Shown: piece after piece, positions 45,538 through 58,400 of the stretch
Layout of the letters: each line of letters begins with the position of its first letter
How positions within the stretch are numbered: the first letter of the stretch is position 1
Origin: Przewalskia tangutica
Lineage: Eukaryota; Streptophyta; Magnoliopsida; Solanales; Solanaceae
DNA length: 64,000 nucleotides
Assembly (NCBI GenBank): GCA_029844215.1
Contig: CM056725.1
Coordinates: 61,479,609 to 61,543,608 of the forward strand
Direction of reading: 5' to 3'
Program-made: the position numbers and the translations under genes
The notes under the pieces: generated by a model
Databases searched by the model: none
Told to the model about the DNA's origin: nothing
Seen by the model: the letters and a program-made list of their open reading frames with translations, nothing else

Positions 45538-48524
45538 TGTCATGACTCCGGCTCAGACCCCTACCCTGCACCCCTTACGTGTATCGTCGAGAATAGCGTT
45601 AACATACATAAACTCATAAGGTACTAGACATTAAATGTCAACAGACTAGTCGATAAGGTCACCTTCCGAAAAATATACATAACCCAAAATAAAAACAGTT
45701 ACATCTTTGTTTTTACAACCCAATCCACAAGATATGACTACATACCTCTAAGAATTTTTACATAACAAATGTGACGGGACAGGGCCCGCCATACCCTTGA
45801 ATGTACATAGATCTACAACATCAGAGAAATCGTACCAAAAGACAAGCCTCCGGAGAAATGGAGCCTTCAGTCAACTGATCAGTGATCCTAAGAGTGAGGA
45901 TCCACAACTCGCTACCCCTACTACGACATGACGCGGCCAGGAAAGGGGCGATTACCTGATATGTATCAAGTATGTAAAACTGAAAATACTGTAATTTACA
46001 TCATAAGTCTAAAATAAAGCTGGAGACATGTATGATAATCAAATTAACAGTATAATGTGTCTTACTAACAATGAGAGTAACAAAATAACATTTCCGGTTC
46101 TTAAAATAGGAAGCCTGTGATTAACCTAGGACCATCCGCCCAAAGTATTATCACGCAATCCTACTCTTGGGACTATTTCACCCACATAGGCTGAGTGGAC
46201 CTGCATGAGGTAATTTTCTCGCATAGGACTGGTCCGCCCGCATAGGACTATTTCACCCGCATGAGCCCTACGGACTCGCATGAGGTATTCCTCGCATCGT
46301 GGGGAGCAAATCCACGAAATGTGCAAATGCAACAAGCCCGGGGAATGACCCCGTAATGAACAATATATCACAAGCACAACCGACTACCATAAATAACATA
46401 AGCAAGTTAAGAAATCCCTTAACTTCTCATTAGACTTAATTAGCATGCACTCTCATTTCTTTTAACTTAAGGCACTATCATATCATGAAAAATCTGGGAA
46501 TTTAACCCAAAGTACTACGTACTTCCGTTTCTTTAAAAAGAACTCTTTTTATATAAAAACCCCAAGATACTATCACCCGTAGTATCAAGGCATGTCTATT
46601 TTTCAAATCAAGTTACTACACCTTTAGAACTCATTTCAAAACCTTGAAATCAAGTAACTTCATTCTCAAAATCCAAATAACGTGTATCTCTAAATCAAGT
46701 TATCATTCTTTAAATCAAGTCATTTATCCTTGTTTAAATCATTTGAGTAAACCACTCATTTAACTTTCCATAAAGTCGTTATAATTAACTTCCCATAAAG
46801 TCATTATAACACTTTATATTTTAGACAAATTCATTCGTTTTATAACCAAGAGACTTATACTTTTAAACCAAGTATCAAATGCATTTAAATAAAGTTTCAC
46901 AACTTTCAGAATACTTCAAGTCTCTTAACTTTAAAAGTCAAGTCTCTTAACTTTACAATTCAAGTCTCTTAACTTTAGAAAATTCAAGTCATCAATACTT
47001 TTTCAAATCAAGTATTCTATACTTTTCAAGTCAAGTAACATATACTTCTTTGAAAACAAGTTACTACACTTTCGTAAATCAAACAAGGATACTAAAATGA
47101 AACCGAGTTCATTTAAAACACGTACGTCTATCGTACTATACCTTTCGTAAGATTCATGCTCAAGAGGATAGGAAGAGTTCACATACCTCTTCGACTTAAA
47201 TCACTTGCCAAGTTGAATACGCCGCACGTAGAATGTCAACCTATAATGACCATAATACGTCCATCAACTACTAGATTTCAACGTAGAATATTGCTAAGTA
47301 TAAGGACTCTTATTCTACGGAAAATCGGACATCACCTCCTTTGTTTCTACATACTTTTTCACCTTTTCAAGGCCCGAAATCAATAACCAATATGCCACAT
47401 TTAAGGCTCAACACATCAACCAAACAAAGGGGATTACACGCCTTATAGGGCGTGTAAAATTCTGCCCCACAATTAATACCAAGTAGTTCCATAGGCAATG
47501 CCATTCTCGGCTAACTATGAATAACAACACAAAGTCTTTTCCAATTCTTTTTTCAATCCATATTGTCGTTCTAACACGTTATATAGTCGCAACCAACTTT
47601 AACAACTATAATTCCTTCTTTATATAACATGTGACGACTAAACTAATAACTAAATTGAATTTCAATTTCAAAGGCTAAACATGCTAGTTTCGGATTAGTG
47701 GTTCCAATATCCATAACACTTATCAATCTTCATCATGCTTGTTTATATCCATAACTACAACAATATGTAATCTTATATCACTAAGAGGACAAGATTGTTA
47801 CCTTGACAAGCCTTAATCCAACTCCAAGATTCAAAGTCGCTCCCTAGCAACTTAGCTCATTTCCTTCACGCTCCAATCCGCTATTTGATGCCCTTAGAAG
47901 TTCATAAACAACTTCCCTTCAATTTCCAATCAAAACTTATGAAAACAACTTAGGTTTTCACCTTGCGACTAACGTAAAAACGTAGCTTTTCCGGGATCTT
48001 TCTATTGAGATAATCTTACAATACCTCTAGAAACCTTAGTTTAAAGTATGGTGAATTATGAACCACAAACGAATTTTTTTTTGTGTGGCTAGATGGCAAA
48101 CCCGAGAGCTTCAAGAACAAGAACAAGATTTCTTGAATTTTTTTCTAAGTGTGGAGAGCTTATCTTGCTACTAGTGTAATTATATAATAAAACCAAGGGT
48201 CAAGATTAAAACACTTGTTGGGTTTGGATGAATGAGATTTAACTATCTAGCCAAGTGGGCTCATTGACTTGGTCAACAATGTCAAGCCTTGGCTTTCAAG
48301 ACTTGATCATCTTTACTTTGGTCATTTGACCTCTTTACCCTTGGTCCATTTCGACCAAGACCATACAAGGGGGGGGGGGTGACACGTGTCGCCCTCTCAT
48401 TCGTCGTAATATTTCATTTTCCGACATTTCCATAATTCCGATAATTTCTACAAGTCTCAAATCTCAACGTCCTGATTTCTTACGTACGTTATTATATACA
48501 TGTTCTGGATTATGGGGTGTAACA
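45538..48524 (-). repeat. Solo LTR F (2987 bp, reverse orientation)
   Basis: In element orientation it begins TGTTACACCCC and ends GTCATGACA. There is no second LTR or interior, and 5-bp duplications lie on both sides, so it is a solo LTR left by recombination. Its start closely matches K at 60647. It shares motifs with the A family (TTCCCATAAAG, the GGGCCCGCCATACCC region near 45783) but lacks the conserved AATAAA block. An altered U3 palindrome lies at 48378-48393. Confidence 0.88.
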
Positions 48525-48529
48525 GTATT
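48525..48529. repeat. Right target-site duplication of solo LTR F
   Basis: GTATT directly after TAACA. Confidence 0.85.
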
Positions 48530-49690
48530 AGACTAGAAGATGACGGGAGAGACTAATCATTGTTGAATGTGCATCATCCTAAGATGGAGCTACTGGCTCG
48601 AATAGGTCCAAGTCATCCTTATTGCTATCATCATTTGATGCATGTGCTCTACATAGTTATTGTATTGTGCTAAGGATATTTATTAGGAACTTGCTTTTCT
48701 TCTTTTCGTATTCCCTTTGCTTTTTCTATCTCTTCTCAATCTTCCCTAGACTTTATTTGATCAGTTGTTCCTGCCTCATAACACATGAAAAGGTCGAGAT
48801 AGTAGGAGTAACATGAGGGCTCTTTCCAAATGGACGCATAAATGAACCCTCTCCGGATGGACCCAAAGGGACAACCAGCCACAAGCTGGCGATTTTGTGC
48901 CTCCATGCCATCGACCTGGCTGGAGATGTGTCAAAGTGTCTAGGGACCAGTCTGAAGTGTTCCAATGGATTTTGTAGCTGCAGTCGTACCAGGTGTCTGA
49001 TTAGTAGACTCAAGGAACTACCAAAAATACAGAGAGGCCACAATAATCTTTATATTCTTTTGTGCATTCCCGACCCTTATTTTCTTCAAAGAATGGATTG
49101 GCTTCTCAGGCCCCTTTTCACTATCATGATTCGTTTTGTAAACCCCAGCTTGGTAGAAAAGATATGTGATAAAGGATGGGAGAAATAGGTCTTGGATGGG
49201 AGAAAATGATGGCTTCTCAGGCCTCCTAAATTTCTTGCACAATCGCTTGGACCACATCAATGGCCAACCCTTCCGCAATAGCACAAATTATTTTGGTCCT
49301 CTCAAGTGTCACATCATATGAATTCTTTGATGGCAGATACGAGCACAAAAAATCAAGAGCCAGGTCTTAGCTTCAGCACTAAACTCAAAATAATCGATCT
49401 TCACATTATTAGCTATCTATTTTTGCCTAGTACCATTGTGCATATCTCTCACAAACCATGCTGGGACCAACTCCTTAGACATTTCCTTGTATACATTATT
49501 TTCTCCATTTGGAAGGTTATAGTATGCATTAATCAATTATGTGTCAAATCAGACTTGCAACTCAGACCGTGATGACTAAGTCATTAGAAAAGTTTATATC
49601 AGTAGAATTAGCATAGAACACGTGTAGTATTTTGAAGTAGCCTTTATTCGGTTACAAAGTAGTGAGCATCATATGACCCCATGTAAGAGC
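48530..49690 (-). pseudogene. Element G: degraded 'putative plant transposon protein'-like ORF
   Basis: Read on the minus strand, broken frames contain PSFITYLFYQAGVYKTNHD followed by PEKPIHSLKKIRVGNAQ (49040-49160). Upstream lies a stretch matching the segment after 'R.LPT..D' in element H. This is the pattern '(F)P.LIT.LC..AGV' that I associate with the plant family annotated as putative plant transposon protein (Pfam PF20167, from memory). The C-terminal side runs to about 48560, just beyond solo LTR F. There are several stops and shifts. The protein's function is unknown. The plus-strand frames at 48895-49188 and 49306-49572 are shadows. Confidence 0.55.
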
Positions 49691-51329
49691 CAATGGAAAT
49701 CAACAGACCGTCAAACATTCGACGGTCCATACAATTTCCAAACCGGGGATTTTCTTCAATTTCCTTGATTTTTCTTTTCGATTTCTAATTACCTGAAACA
49801 TAAGCAAAACACATTAAAACAACACAAACTTCCTTAAAAATAAGTAAAGCTTATAGTTACAAAGCATCAAATGAGCCATAATTCCACGGCACATCAACAA
49901 CCCTAACATTTAAGTTTGTGCTTATCCTCAAGCAAGTAAAACAACCCACAACACTACACAAATGCTCAGATATCACAAATTAAATTTTTTGGAAAGTAAC
50001 TACCAGCACGTTGCTTATACAAACATGACTTCCCCCATATCGACACTAATAAACAAGATGTATGAGCCAATACCATTATAACTAAAATGAAGCTTCAATC
50101 AATGACATCTAGTTATTACAAGAACCACTGCGCGCATGAATATTAAATTACAAAATCAATCACTTTAAAAAACCTTATGCCCTCACATAGATCAAAGAAT
50201 GTCCCAATACACATATGTACAAACAAATGGGACAGAAAACTATAAAGAAGAGAAAATAGTCACACTCACAAAGAGATTCTCAAGTCACTCATGTAGAAAC
50301 CATAAGCTTGACCTTATTTTCAGTACCCTCAACTTCAGATAGTTTGGATGTGATCATATTAGGACTTTTACAGGGTTGTAATGTAGGTTTAGGGATGGGT
50401 AGGATGTATATTCAGATAATAGTGACTTACCCTCTTTGAAAACTACACTTATTTCACCTTCTACGCCCTTTTGTTCTTCCATTTTTAGTATTTTTATACC
50501 ACCACACCGTTTTCATTAACTAGCAATTCACTTCTACCCAACTTTAGACATAAGTCTCATTTTCCCATTATTTCACCTATCACCCATGACTTAGGCTTTT
50601 TGCATATTTTTCATCATTTTATGTATCAAGGGGGGCCCGGGTGCAAAAAGAGGGATATACAGAATGAAGGGCATTGGCTCATTTACGGCTAGTCAAAGAA
50701 TTGGCTTATAGGCTCAAAATGAAAAACTATTGATATTTATATACATAAGTTAGGCTCATTAAAGGCTAAAAGGGTTCTATATTAACAAACAAAGCCTAAT
50801 ATCACATCACAACTCAACTTTTCCTAAGAAACAAGACACGACTAATTAGGAAGTTCTAGATTGCACACATAACAAGAGAAAAGATACACAAAAACCTCAC
50901 AATACACAACACAAGAATTGTCAATACAGTGGATTCCCCACTAAGTATTCAACACACAAGGTAACATAATACTTAAAATGTCACAGAAAGAATCATGCAT
51001 ATCAATTAAGAAACAAGTTCCAAGTATACATCACATTTTTTTTGGAAGGGAGTATTTTTCAAGTATCAACATCAAACATGCCTTAAGTTACTCAAACCAC
51101 CACCACATAAGTCAAAATTACTTTATTTTATCTAAACACAACCTAAACATTCCAGTTTCAATAGAAAGAAAATCCCTCAGGAAAAGAACCATGGCAAAGA
51201 AAACCGATGGGGGTCCTAAACACATATTTACACTACATTTAGTCAAGTAGCCTCACCCCCAACTAAAAAATCATGCATTGTCCCCAATCAGTAAAGTACA
51301 TAAAAAGAGTAAGAACTACCTAAGGCGCT
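49691..51329 (-). repeat. Element H non-coding tail, copy 2 of the shared repeat
   Basis: Starts near the inverted repeat GACCGTC (49706-49712) / GACGGTC (49721-49727). Carries CCTAACATTTAAG and TATCCTCAAG (about 49907-49935) and TAATGTAGGTTTAGGG (50379-50394), homologous to the tail in element G. Short plus-strand frames such as 50978-51250 show no domain. Confidence 0.6.
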
Positions 51330-53335
51330 CTAGGCACGCTGCTCATCTTGAGGCAATATGGCTGCAGAGGCATCATCTGTATTTGTAGCAGCATTAGAAA
51401 TAACAACAGTACTAAAAATCTCTAGCACTACTATAGGTAGGGGAAGAGGCAAAGTCACTCTGGTCGAAGTACTGCTATATGAGGCACCAACACTATCATT
51501 GGGAATAACAGTAGGGTAATTATTGACAAGAGAATTATGTGTGGCTAACCGAACATTCTGCTCCTCTATGCTTCAACCCCTAGGTCGAGTCCTCTATCGC
51601 AGCTCATCACTTAGCTCATTGTCCTCATGTATTGGCCTCTTTCCCATATCTACAGGAGTGGCAGTTGGAGACTCTTCATCCTTGACTAACAGATACACGA
51701 TGACAAAATCTGAAATATCCACCTTATTAGTCAGAGGTGGATCCTCCAATGTGAGATGATCACGAGCATGTAGTGCTTGAACTGCACCTCTCAATTACTC
51801 TAACTCAGTCTGAAGTGACCTAGTATCACTACTCAGACCTAACTTCTCGAGAGCTGCTAGCCTAATCTCAAACTCATCTAGGTGAGCATGTAGTACCTGA
51901 TGAGATGTCTCTGTCTCTAGCCTTAGTGGCTCAAGAGCAGTGGTAATCTCCTTATTTACAAACATATTGTGTTTCCCTATAATAACCTCAGTCTGCCTAT
52001 TTGCCATCTCTGCCTTAATCGCAAACTGCATAAAGTTATCTCTAGTAAAGACAAATGGGTCCGTAACTCTGGCTATAACCTGTGGCTATGCGGAAGGAAT
52101 CTATCTTGATGATTAACTAGGTGCAACTGCAGGTGGTGGAAAAATGGTCGTAGTATAGGGAGTTTGTAGAAGTAGTTGCAGGCGATACATCTATAGGGTC
52201 ACCTGTAGCCCCGAATGTTCGATCATGTTGTGGCTGCTCAAGCCCCTCAAGTAATGTTGGTACCTATCCTCAACATCTAGACCATCTCTAAGTGCCTCAT
52301 ATTTACACCTCTTCAAATCATGTACATATGACATGGTGATGTGGTGATATCTAGTCGGCAAAGTAGAGACACATGCTCTACGACATAGCTCGGTGATCAG
52401 ACATGGTAGAATAAAGGAAATAGAAGGTGGTGATGCTCTCCATTGAATCTCCTCTTCTATATACCTTCAAAAATTTATCGAATACTGATACATAAATGTA
52501 ATGACTAGAACAACTCAATCCCTAGTGAGTGCATTATCTTCCCGAGTGGGAAGAATTCTCATTTGCACCATACTACACTAAAATTTTGCTTCGAGCGTCA
52601 ACCAACATTTTTAGTATTTCTGTGACATATCCATAGTCTTACTCCGCTTGCCAGGTTTTGCAATCACTGCAGTCACCCAATCACATACACTTTGTAACTT
52701 ACTCCTATCCAGTTTATCATTCAACTCAATTTCTTAGGCCGGTGTAGTGTAATCATCACCAAAGTAGACTCAGTTGATTCCTGTTGGGAATATGTTGACT
52801 TTTAAACCCCGCACCTCAACCTCATCTGATAGTGGAATCTGGTGTATTGGTTGCTTTGGCTTCTTTAATTTATTGATCATGGTCCCATAAATAGCATAGA
52901 TCTCTCGCACCAAAACTGGACAATACTCCCCCGGAGCGTTGTTTAGAAAGCCTAGCCTGTAGAACTCCAAAGCCTCTCTTGCGGAGAATGATCTCTAACT
53001 CCTCAAAACTATCGTCCACTCCTCATAAATGCTCATACTCGGATTTGCTCCGTCCTCCTTTGTCAATGCAATACCTTTGTCAAGCAACTCCTCTACACCC
53101 TCGACTGTGAATAAAGAATGGTCATATTATAATTGTTTACTCCAAATCTCTTGCAATGTCACATCATCATCACTATCATTGGCTGCCGGAGAAGTATTGT
53201 GAATTCTAGTGGCTATCTGGGAGGCTTGTGCATCTTCCCTAGCCACAGATTCGAAAGCCTGGTCAGAATACCCATCATCAGATATATATGGAGACGATCC
53301 CTCCTCATCAGACTGGGAGGAAACAGTAGGTAAGG
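51330..53335 (-). pseudogene. Element H: 'putative plant transposon protein'-like ORF, frame-broken
   Basis: A nearly complete minus-strand ORF in shifted frames. The N-terminal part (53127-53335) is acidic (SSQSDEEGSSPYISDDGYSD). Next comes a core (52770-52970) with YCPVLVREIYAIYGTMINK and EVEVRGLKVNI, then RILPTREDNALTRD and ISFILPCLITELCRRACV (52380-52570). A charged, probably helical segment follows (51795-52031: ITTALEPLRLETETSHQVLH, LAALEKLG), with a C-terminus near 51330 reading AAILPQDEQRA then stop. The order fits the plant-specific PF20167-type family, known from many repeats but of unproven function. Element J's LTR cuts off the original start at 53336; the apparent Met there is LTR sequence. 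Confidence 0.65.
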
Positions 53336-53626
53336 TGTCACACCCCAAATTTTCCTAAGTCTTTACTTAGGGCGTGATGGCACCTGGACAATTATTTTCC
53401 ACAAGGAGCACCATTTAATTCTCTTTATTTAGAAATTTGAACTTATATTCAAATACGGAGCTATTAATAAAAATAACAATAATAAAAAAAAATATGTTTA
53501 TGACTTTATTAAAAACATAACGCGAGCCCATGCTTGTGCAAATATTATTTCTACATAGACATACTGACAAAGATTATTCTAAGTTGGAAGGGAGACCATT
53601 CCACACGGGCATTTCCCGAGACATTG
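53336..53626 (-). repeat. Element J 3' LTR, distal part (reverse orientation)
   Basis: Starts TGTCACACCCCAAATTTTCC, unlike the A-family ends. Interrupted at 53627 by solo LTR I and continues from 56868. TAAGG (53331-53335) may be J's target duplication. Confidence 0.8.
53622..53626. repeat. Left target-site duplication of solo LTR I
   Basis: CATTG; the right side reads CTTTG (56863-56867), one mismatch. Confidence 0.65.
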
Positions 53627-55151
53627 TGTCACGACCCGAACCCGGGCCCGTGACTGGTGCCTTACCCGGGCACCCAAGTAGACATACATCAGAGTAACCA
53701 GCGGAATATAAAACAAGACATGAAACAATATGAAGTGAGAAACAGTTTATCTGAGAAAAGTTGCCTTTCGGCATATATATATAAAAGTTTGAACAGTTAG
53801 AACCCTTTTACAACCCCTGCCATCGATTACTGCACTCTAAGAATGTTATAACAACAATGGCGGACAGGCCCCGCCATACCACAGATGTAAGTACCTACAA
53901 CGACAGTGGGCTATACCAAAGATAAGCCTCCGAGACACGGAGCTTCCAAAACGCTGTGACCCACATGAGCGAGGATCAACAATCGGTGTACCTCTACTGC
54001 GGCATGAACGCGGCCCGAAGAGGTCGATAACATGTACCAAGTATGTGAAGCGAAAATACGTAAATGAAATCATAATAGTCTATATAAAATGTAAGACATA
54101 TATGATAACCAATTTACGATACACAATATGTAAGCATATGTCAAGTCGTGACTCACGCCTTAAAGTCATCACTCAAATATAACCATGGGTCTCATGCCCA
54201 CAATATCAATCATGCGTGGAATTCCTTCCTCACCGCCATCCATGATATAAAAGCACCAAGGAATACATATGAACACCGTGTCCCACCGTGTCATAATCAA
54301 ATCAGACGGTAAGTACGAAGGCATAGCCGACTACTAAAACCCACGCATCAACAATGCTATAAAATCAGATCACGAGGTCTTTCTAGACCGCGCCACATGA
54401 TCAAGGCGCCACTCGCCCTCGGTATCAATGTGCGCGTCAAATCTCGAACTCACCGCACTCGCGATAGGCCACCAGGCCCGCATGAGGTATTCCGCGTCGA
54501 GGGTAGCTACTCTCGGCATCGCCCCGACTCTCGTGAGTCCGTGCATGGCCACATGCATCGCATGAGGTATTCCCCGCACACTAACCGGAACTCTCGTAGC
54601 TCGCGCATAGGTCCCCGACCCGCATGAGGCATCCTCGCGTCGGCGCTAACCCCCGGTATAACATGTCAAGAGGTGAGTGGTACAATACTAACATAACGGC
54701 TTATCGTTAAACAACATAAGCACAATCAAGGGAAACCCCTTTACACAAACATCACAAGACACTAACACACGTAGCATCCTAACATGTTTACTTATCAAAC
54801 CAACAAGAAAGTATTACAAGGCTATCACAACCAACATAGTCAAGTTATTCACACAAGGTACTTTCTATTTTATGCCAACAAGTTCGGGTTTTTATCCCCA
54901 CAGTACTTCATACATTTACTCTTTAAAAAGATCCGTTTCTTTCACAAGAGTCACACGATACCCGTAGTATCAAAATAGAGTGACTATCTTTTTAAGTAAA
55001 CCAAAACAATTTCCCTACCTTCTTTTTGAACCAACTTAAGACAAAAGCATGCCTTCCTTTTTAAACGAAAACACTTCAAATTTTCAAGTCTTTGTCTTTT
55101 ATAAATCAAGTCCTTACTTTGAAATTTTAAGAAAATCAAAACTTGTTTATT

Positions 55152-55285
55152 AATGATCTTATTAAAGCAGCCATGATCTAGGAAATGTAATACAATTTTG
55201 TCTTATCTTAGCTTCTATGCAGATGGAGGTTTCTACTGGTTTTAATAATACTTAATTAGTCAATACATTTTCCTTTATTAGCGCT
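55152..55285 (-). repeat. Conserved LTR block with AATAAA (I)
   Basis: AATAAA complement at 55274-55279. Very close to the copies in C and D. Confidence 0.55.
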
Positions 55286-56369
55286 GCAGTGGTTTGTTCG
55301 ATACTTATTCTCATTTCCGAAATCAATACAAGGCTTTCATAAACAATTAAGTAAACCGTTCCTTTTATTTCTCTTAAGTCGTTATACCTAACTTCCCATA
55401 AAGCTAGTATAACTCTTAAGCTTTTAAAACTAAGTATTACTCTTCTTTCAAAAACGATTCTTAATTCTTTTGAAATACTTCAAGATTCTTATTATTTAAA
55501 ATTCAAGTCAAAAGACATCGAAGTAAAACCACGTTCAGTTAACACACGTACGTCTACCGTACTATATATATTCTTTTAAAATATCATGCTCAAGAGGATA
55601 GGAAGAATCACATACCTCCTCGGCGAAATCCACCTGCCAAGTCGAATATGTCGCGCGCAGAGTATCAACCTATAATAGTCAAATACGTCTATCAACGTCT
55701 AGACTACTCTGTAGAATATTCTAAGCAGAAGGTTCTTATTTCTACGGAAATTTGGGCAGCACTTCCCTACCCGCAAAGCTACACAAGTCTACTGTAAATA
55801 CAGCCCAATGTAAGTACAGTTCAATTCTCTTCTTAAATACCATCCTTCTATATCTTATACTCAATTCTAAACTACTATAGTATGTAACCTCCAATTACAA
55901 TAGAAGGACAGGATTAATTACCTCGATAAGCCAAAAATTATCCAAGTTTTAAATGTCGATCCTGAGCAATGTTTAGCTCCTACTCCGTGCGCTCCCACCC
56001 GCTCCAAGCAACCCTTATACGCTCCTAACCAACTCCTCTTTAAGAACCAACCTAAACAAGTGAAGAACACTAAGGTTCTTGTCCTCACAACTCTCGGCCA
56101 AGGTGAGGCTTTAGGGGCTAGGGTGTGAAATCTTTTCTAACTTTTGGTTAACAATCTTCCTAATACACTAAGGAAGAACACTTAAGAGTTTAGGAATTTT
56201 TAGACAAAGTTTGGTTAAGGGAGAGGGGTGTTGGGCAAAAACTATCAAGAGGGGTTTCTGAAAGCTACTAGGAAGGGGGTGTTTGGACGAGATCTTCTCA
56301 AAGGGGGAGAGGGATTTTGAGACTTGGAAATTGTTAAAGTGATGAGGAAGTCTTGAACAAGAGGGGGGT

Positions 56370-56376
56370 ATTTATA
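56370..56376 (-). promoter_or_regulatory. LTR TATA box (solo LTR I)
   Basis: ATTTATA after GGGGGGT on the plus strand. Confidence 0.45.
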
Positions 56377-56862
56377 GAACCACCAATGGTCTAGATTAAA
56401 ACAAATGGAGGTGAAGATTTGGATCCACGTGAAGAATGAGGTCTTCCAACCAAGTGTCCACTATAACCTTGGGACATATGTCCACCACAACATTAGGACA
56501 TATGTCCCCACAACAAAGAGCCATGTGGCCTTCCACTGGCACAAAAACGCCCAACATACCTACTCCCACTCACCAAAAGAAAATATCTTCCAAGACTTTG
56601 ACCATTTGACCATGTCCACTTGGCCAACATTTCGTCAACCCATTGCCAACTAAGGGTGACATGTCACCCTCCTATCGTCCAAAAATATTTCGTCTCTCGG
56701 AAAAATCCGTAATCGGTTAAAATATTAAAAACGTAGAATTTCCTTCACAAGGTTCGGAATCTTTTCCGTTGAAAGTTCACAATTCCATCCTTAACCTAAT
56801 TAGGGTTTGTACAAATGTACGTACGTCCTCACATACATACTCTGGAAATACGGGGTATAACA

Positions 56863-56867
56863 CTTTG
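56863..56867. repeat. Right target-site duplication of solo LTR I
   Basis: CTTTG after TAACA, against CATTG on the left. Confidence 0.6.
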
Positions 56868-57299
56868 GAACTGACATTCTGAACCTGACGAGTACCAAGC
56901 CCGAAGCAATGGACTTGGTATGACAAGAGGCTGCGGGACGATCGCTAGCCTTGGCGTGGAGCCTTTCCTCTATCACGCTTTCCTGAAACATGTTAAATAA
57001 AGAGTCAGCCCTACCATCTGGGGCTGAGTGAGAACCTTACCCTGCAATTCAAAGAAACACCACAATATTTCAAGTGCAATCACATTATAACGTAATAAGC
57101 ATATTGCAAAAACATATCAGGTTACAACATTTTTAAATATGCAGCAACTCCTCATAGGAAATTCTCAGTTTAACTAACACTTCATTTTATCTCGTATTAT
57201 ACGTTAAGATATTCCCCTGCATTTTCATATGTTTGATACATTTATATATTTGTGAACTCGTATTCACTTTTCATATTTATATATAGGTGAACATGTATT

Positions 57300-57590
57300 C
57301 ATCTTTCATATTTGTTGCGGCGTGCAACCCGATCCATTATATTTACGTACTTATGAACACGTATTCACTTTACGTTTTGTTGCGGCGTGCAACCCGATCC
57401 ATTATGTTTACGTATTTGTGAATGCGTATTCACTTTTACGTTTTGTTGCGGCGTGCAACCCGAGCCATTATATTTACGTATTTGTGAACACGTATTCACT
57501 TTACGTTTTGTTGCGGCGTGCAACCCGATCCATTATGTTTATATTTATATATTTATGTGAACACGTATTCACTTTTCATATTTTTCAGAA
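57300..57590. repeat. 65-bp tandem repeat in LTR J
   Basis: Four copies anchored on TTGTTGCGGCGTGCAACCC at 57312, 57377, 57443 and 57508. TTGCGGCGTGCAA is itself a near-palindrome. The plus-strand frame at 57322-57600 just translates the repeat. Confidence 0.88.
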
Positions 57591-57974
57591 GATCGAATAA
57601 ATAATATTCTCTTTCCCAACATTCTGTCATTCATACTTGTAACGATTATAACTTTTTAACCATAACTCCAACTAAGGTGTTTCTCAAGCGGAAACTAAGG
57701 TAAGACGGGGATATTTCACTGTACCAAATTTCATTTAAAACTACTTTGGGTAACTAACACAAATTTATCCTCAAAACAGCCACATGAAATTTGTTTCGGC
57801 AGAATTTTTATTAAACAGAACCCAATCTTAGAATAGTCATAAATCCTAATATGTAAACCCGTTCAAGCCCCATAAAATCTCAAAACGACGAGAACAGAGA
57901 GCTACACGTCTCCATGTGAACTATCCTTTCATATTCTGTAACATTTGGTACAGTTTTACACTTTTATTCACTGC

Positions 57975-58400
57975 CCTTTCTGGATCTCGATAGATCCGAG
58001 GCAGAAACTTTAAACAACGATAACTCTCAATCCGTAAGTCTGATAGACCTCCGTAAGGTCTCAAAATGTCCACAACAGATAGATCTAGAACTTTTATTTA
58101 GCACCAATTTTCATATTTCCCACGTATTAGTACAGTTTTACGTTTCAACATCCTGCCCTTCTGGATTCCGATGAATCCGAGGCAAAAACTTCAAACTACA
58201 ATAACTCTCAACTCGTAAGTCCGTTTTAATAAATATTTATCTATATCTGTCCACAACATAGAGATTTACAACCATGTAAATTTTCATATAATTCTAATAA
58301 GTAAAACTCAATAAAAACAGTCCGTAATTATGCCTTTCCGAATTTCGGCCAAATCTAAGGCAGGAACTTTGAACTATGATAACTTTCAAACCGTATGTCC
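57975..58400. repeat. ~180-bp diverged tandem repeat in LTR J
   Basis: Three units with ATCCGAGGCA- or ATCTAAGGCA-type anchors at about 57994, 58175 and 58352. Each is followed by AACTTT...GATAACTCTCAA and GTAAGTC-type sequence. Confidence 0.7.

Larger units (their letters stand above)
53627..56862 (-). repeat. Solo LTR I (3236 bp, reverse orientation), A family
   Basis: From TGTCACGACCCG to GGGGTATAACA, colinear with the LTRs of C and D. Includes the conserved block (55152-55285), TATA complement (56370-56376) and a perfect 14-bp U3 palindrome GGTGACATGTCACC (56655-56668). No interior or second LTR. CG-rich repeats with CGCATGAGGTATTC occur near 54480-54640. Confidence 0.85.

Noticed and set aside
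48895..49572. Plus-strand frames of 97 and 88 residues
   Set aside because: Opposite strand of the transposon-protein-like pseudogene, which carries the recognisable motifs.
57322..57600. 92-residue frame with repeated residues
   Set aside because: Translation of the 65-bp tandem repeat in LTR J.
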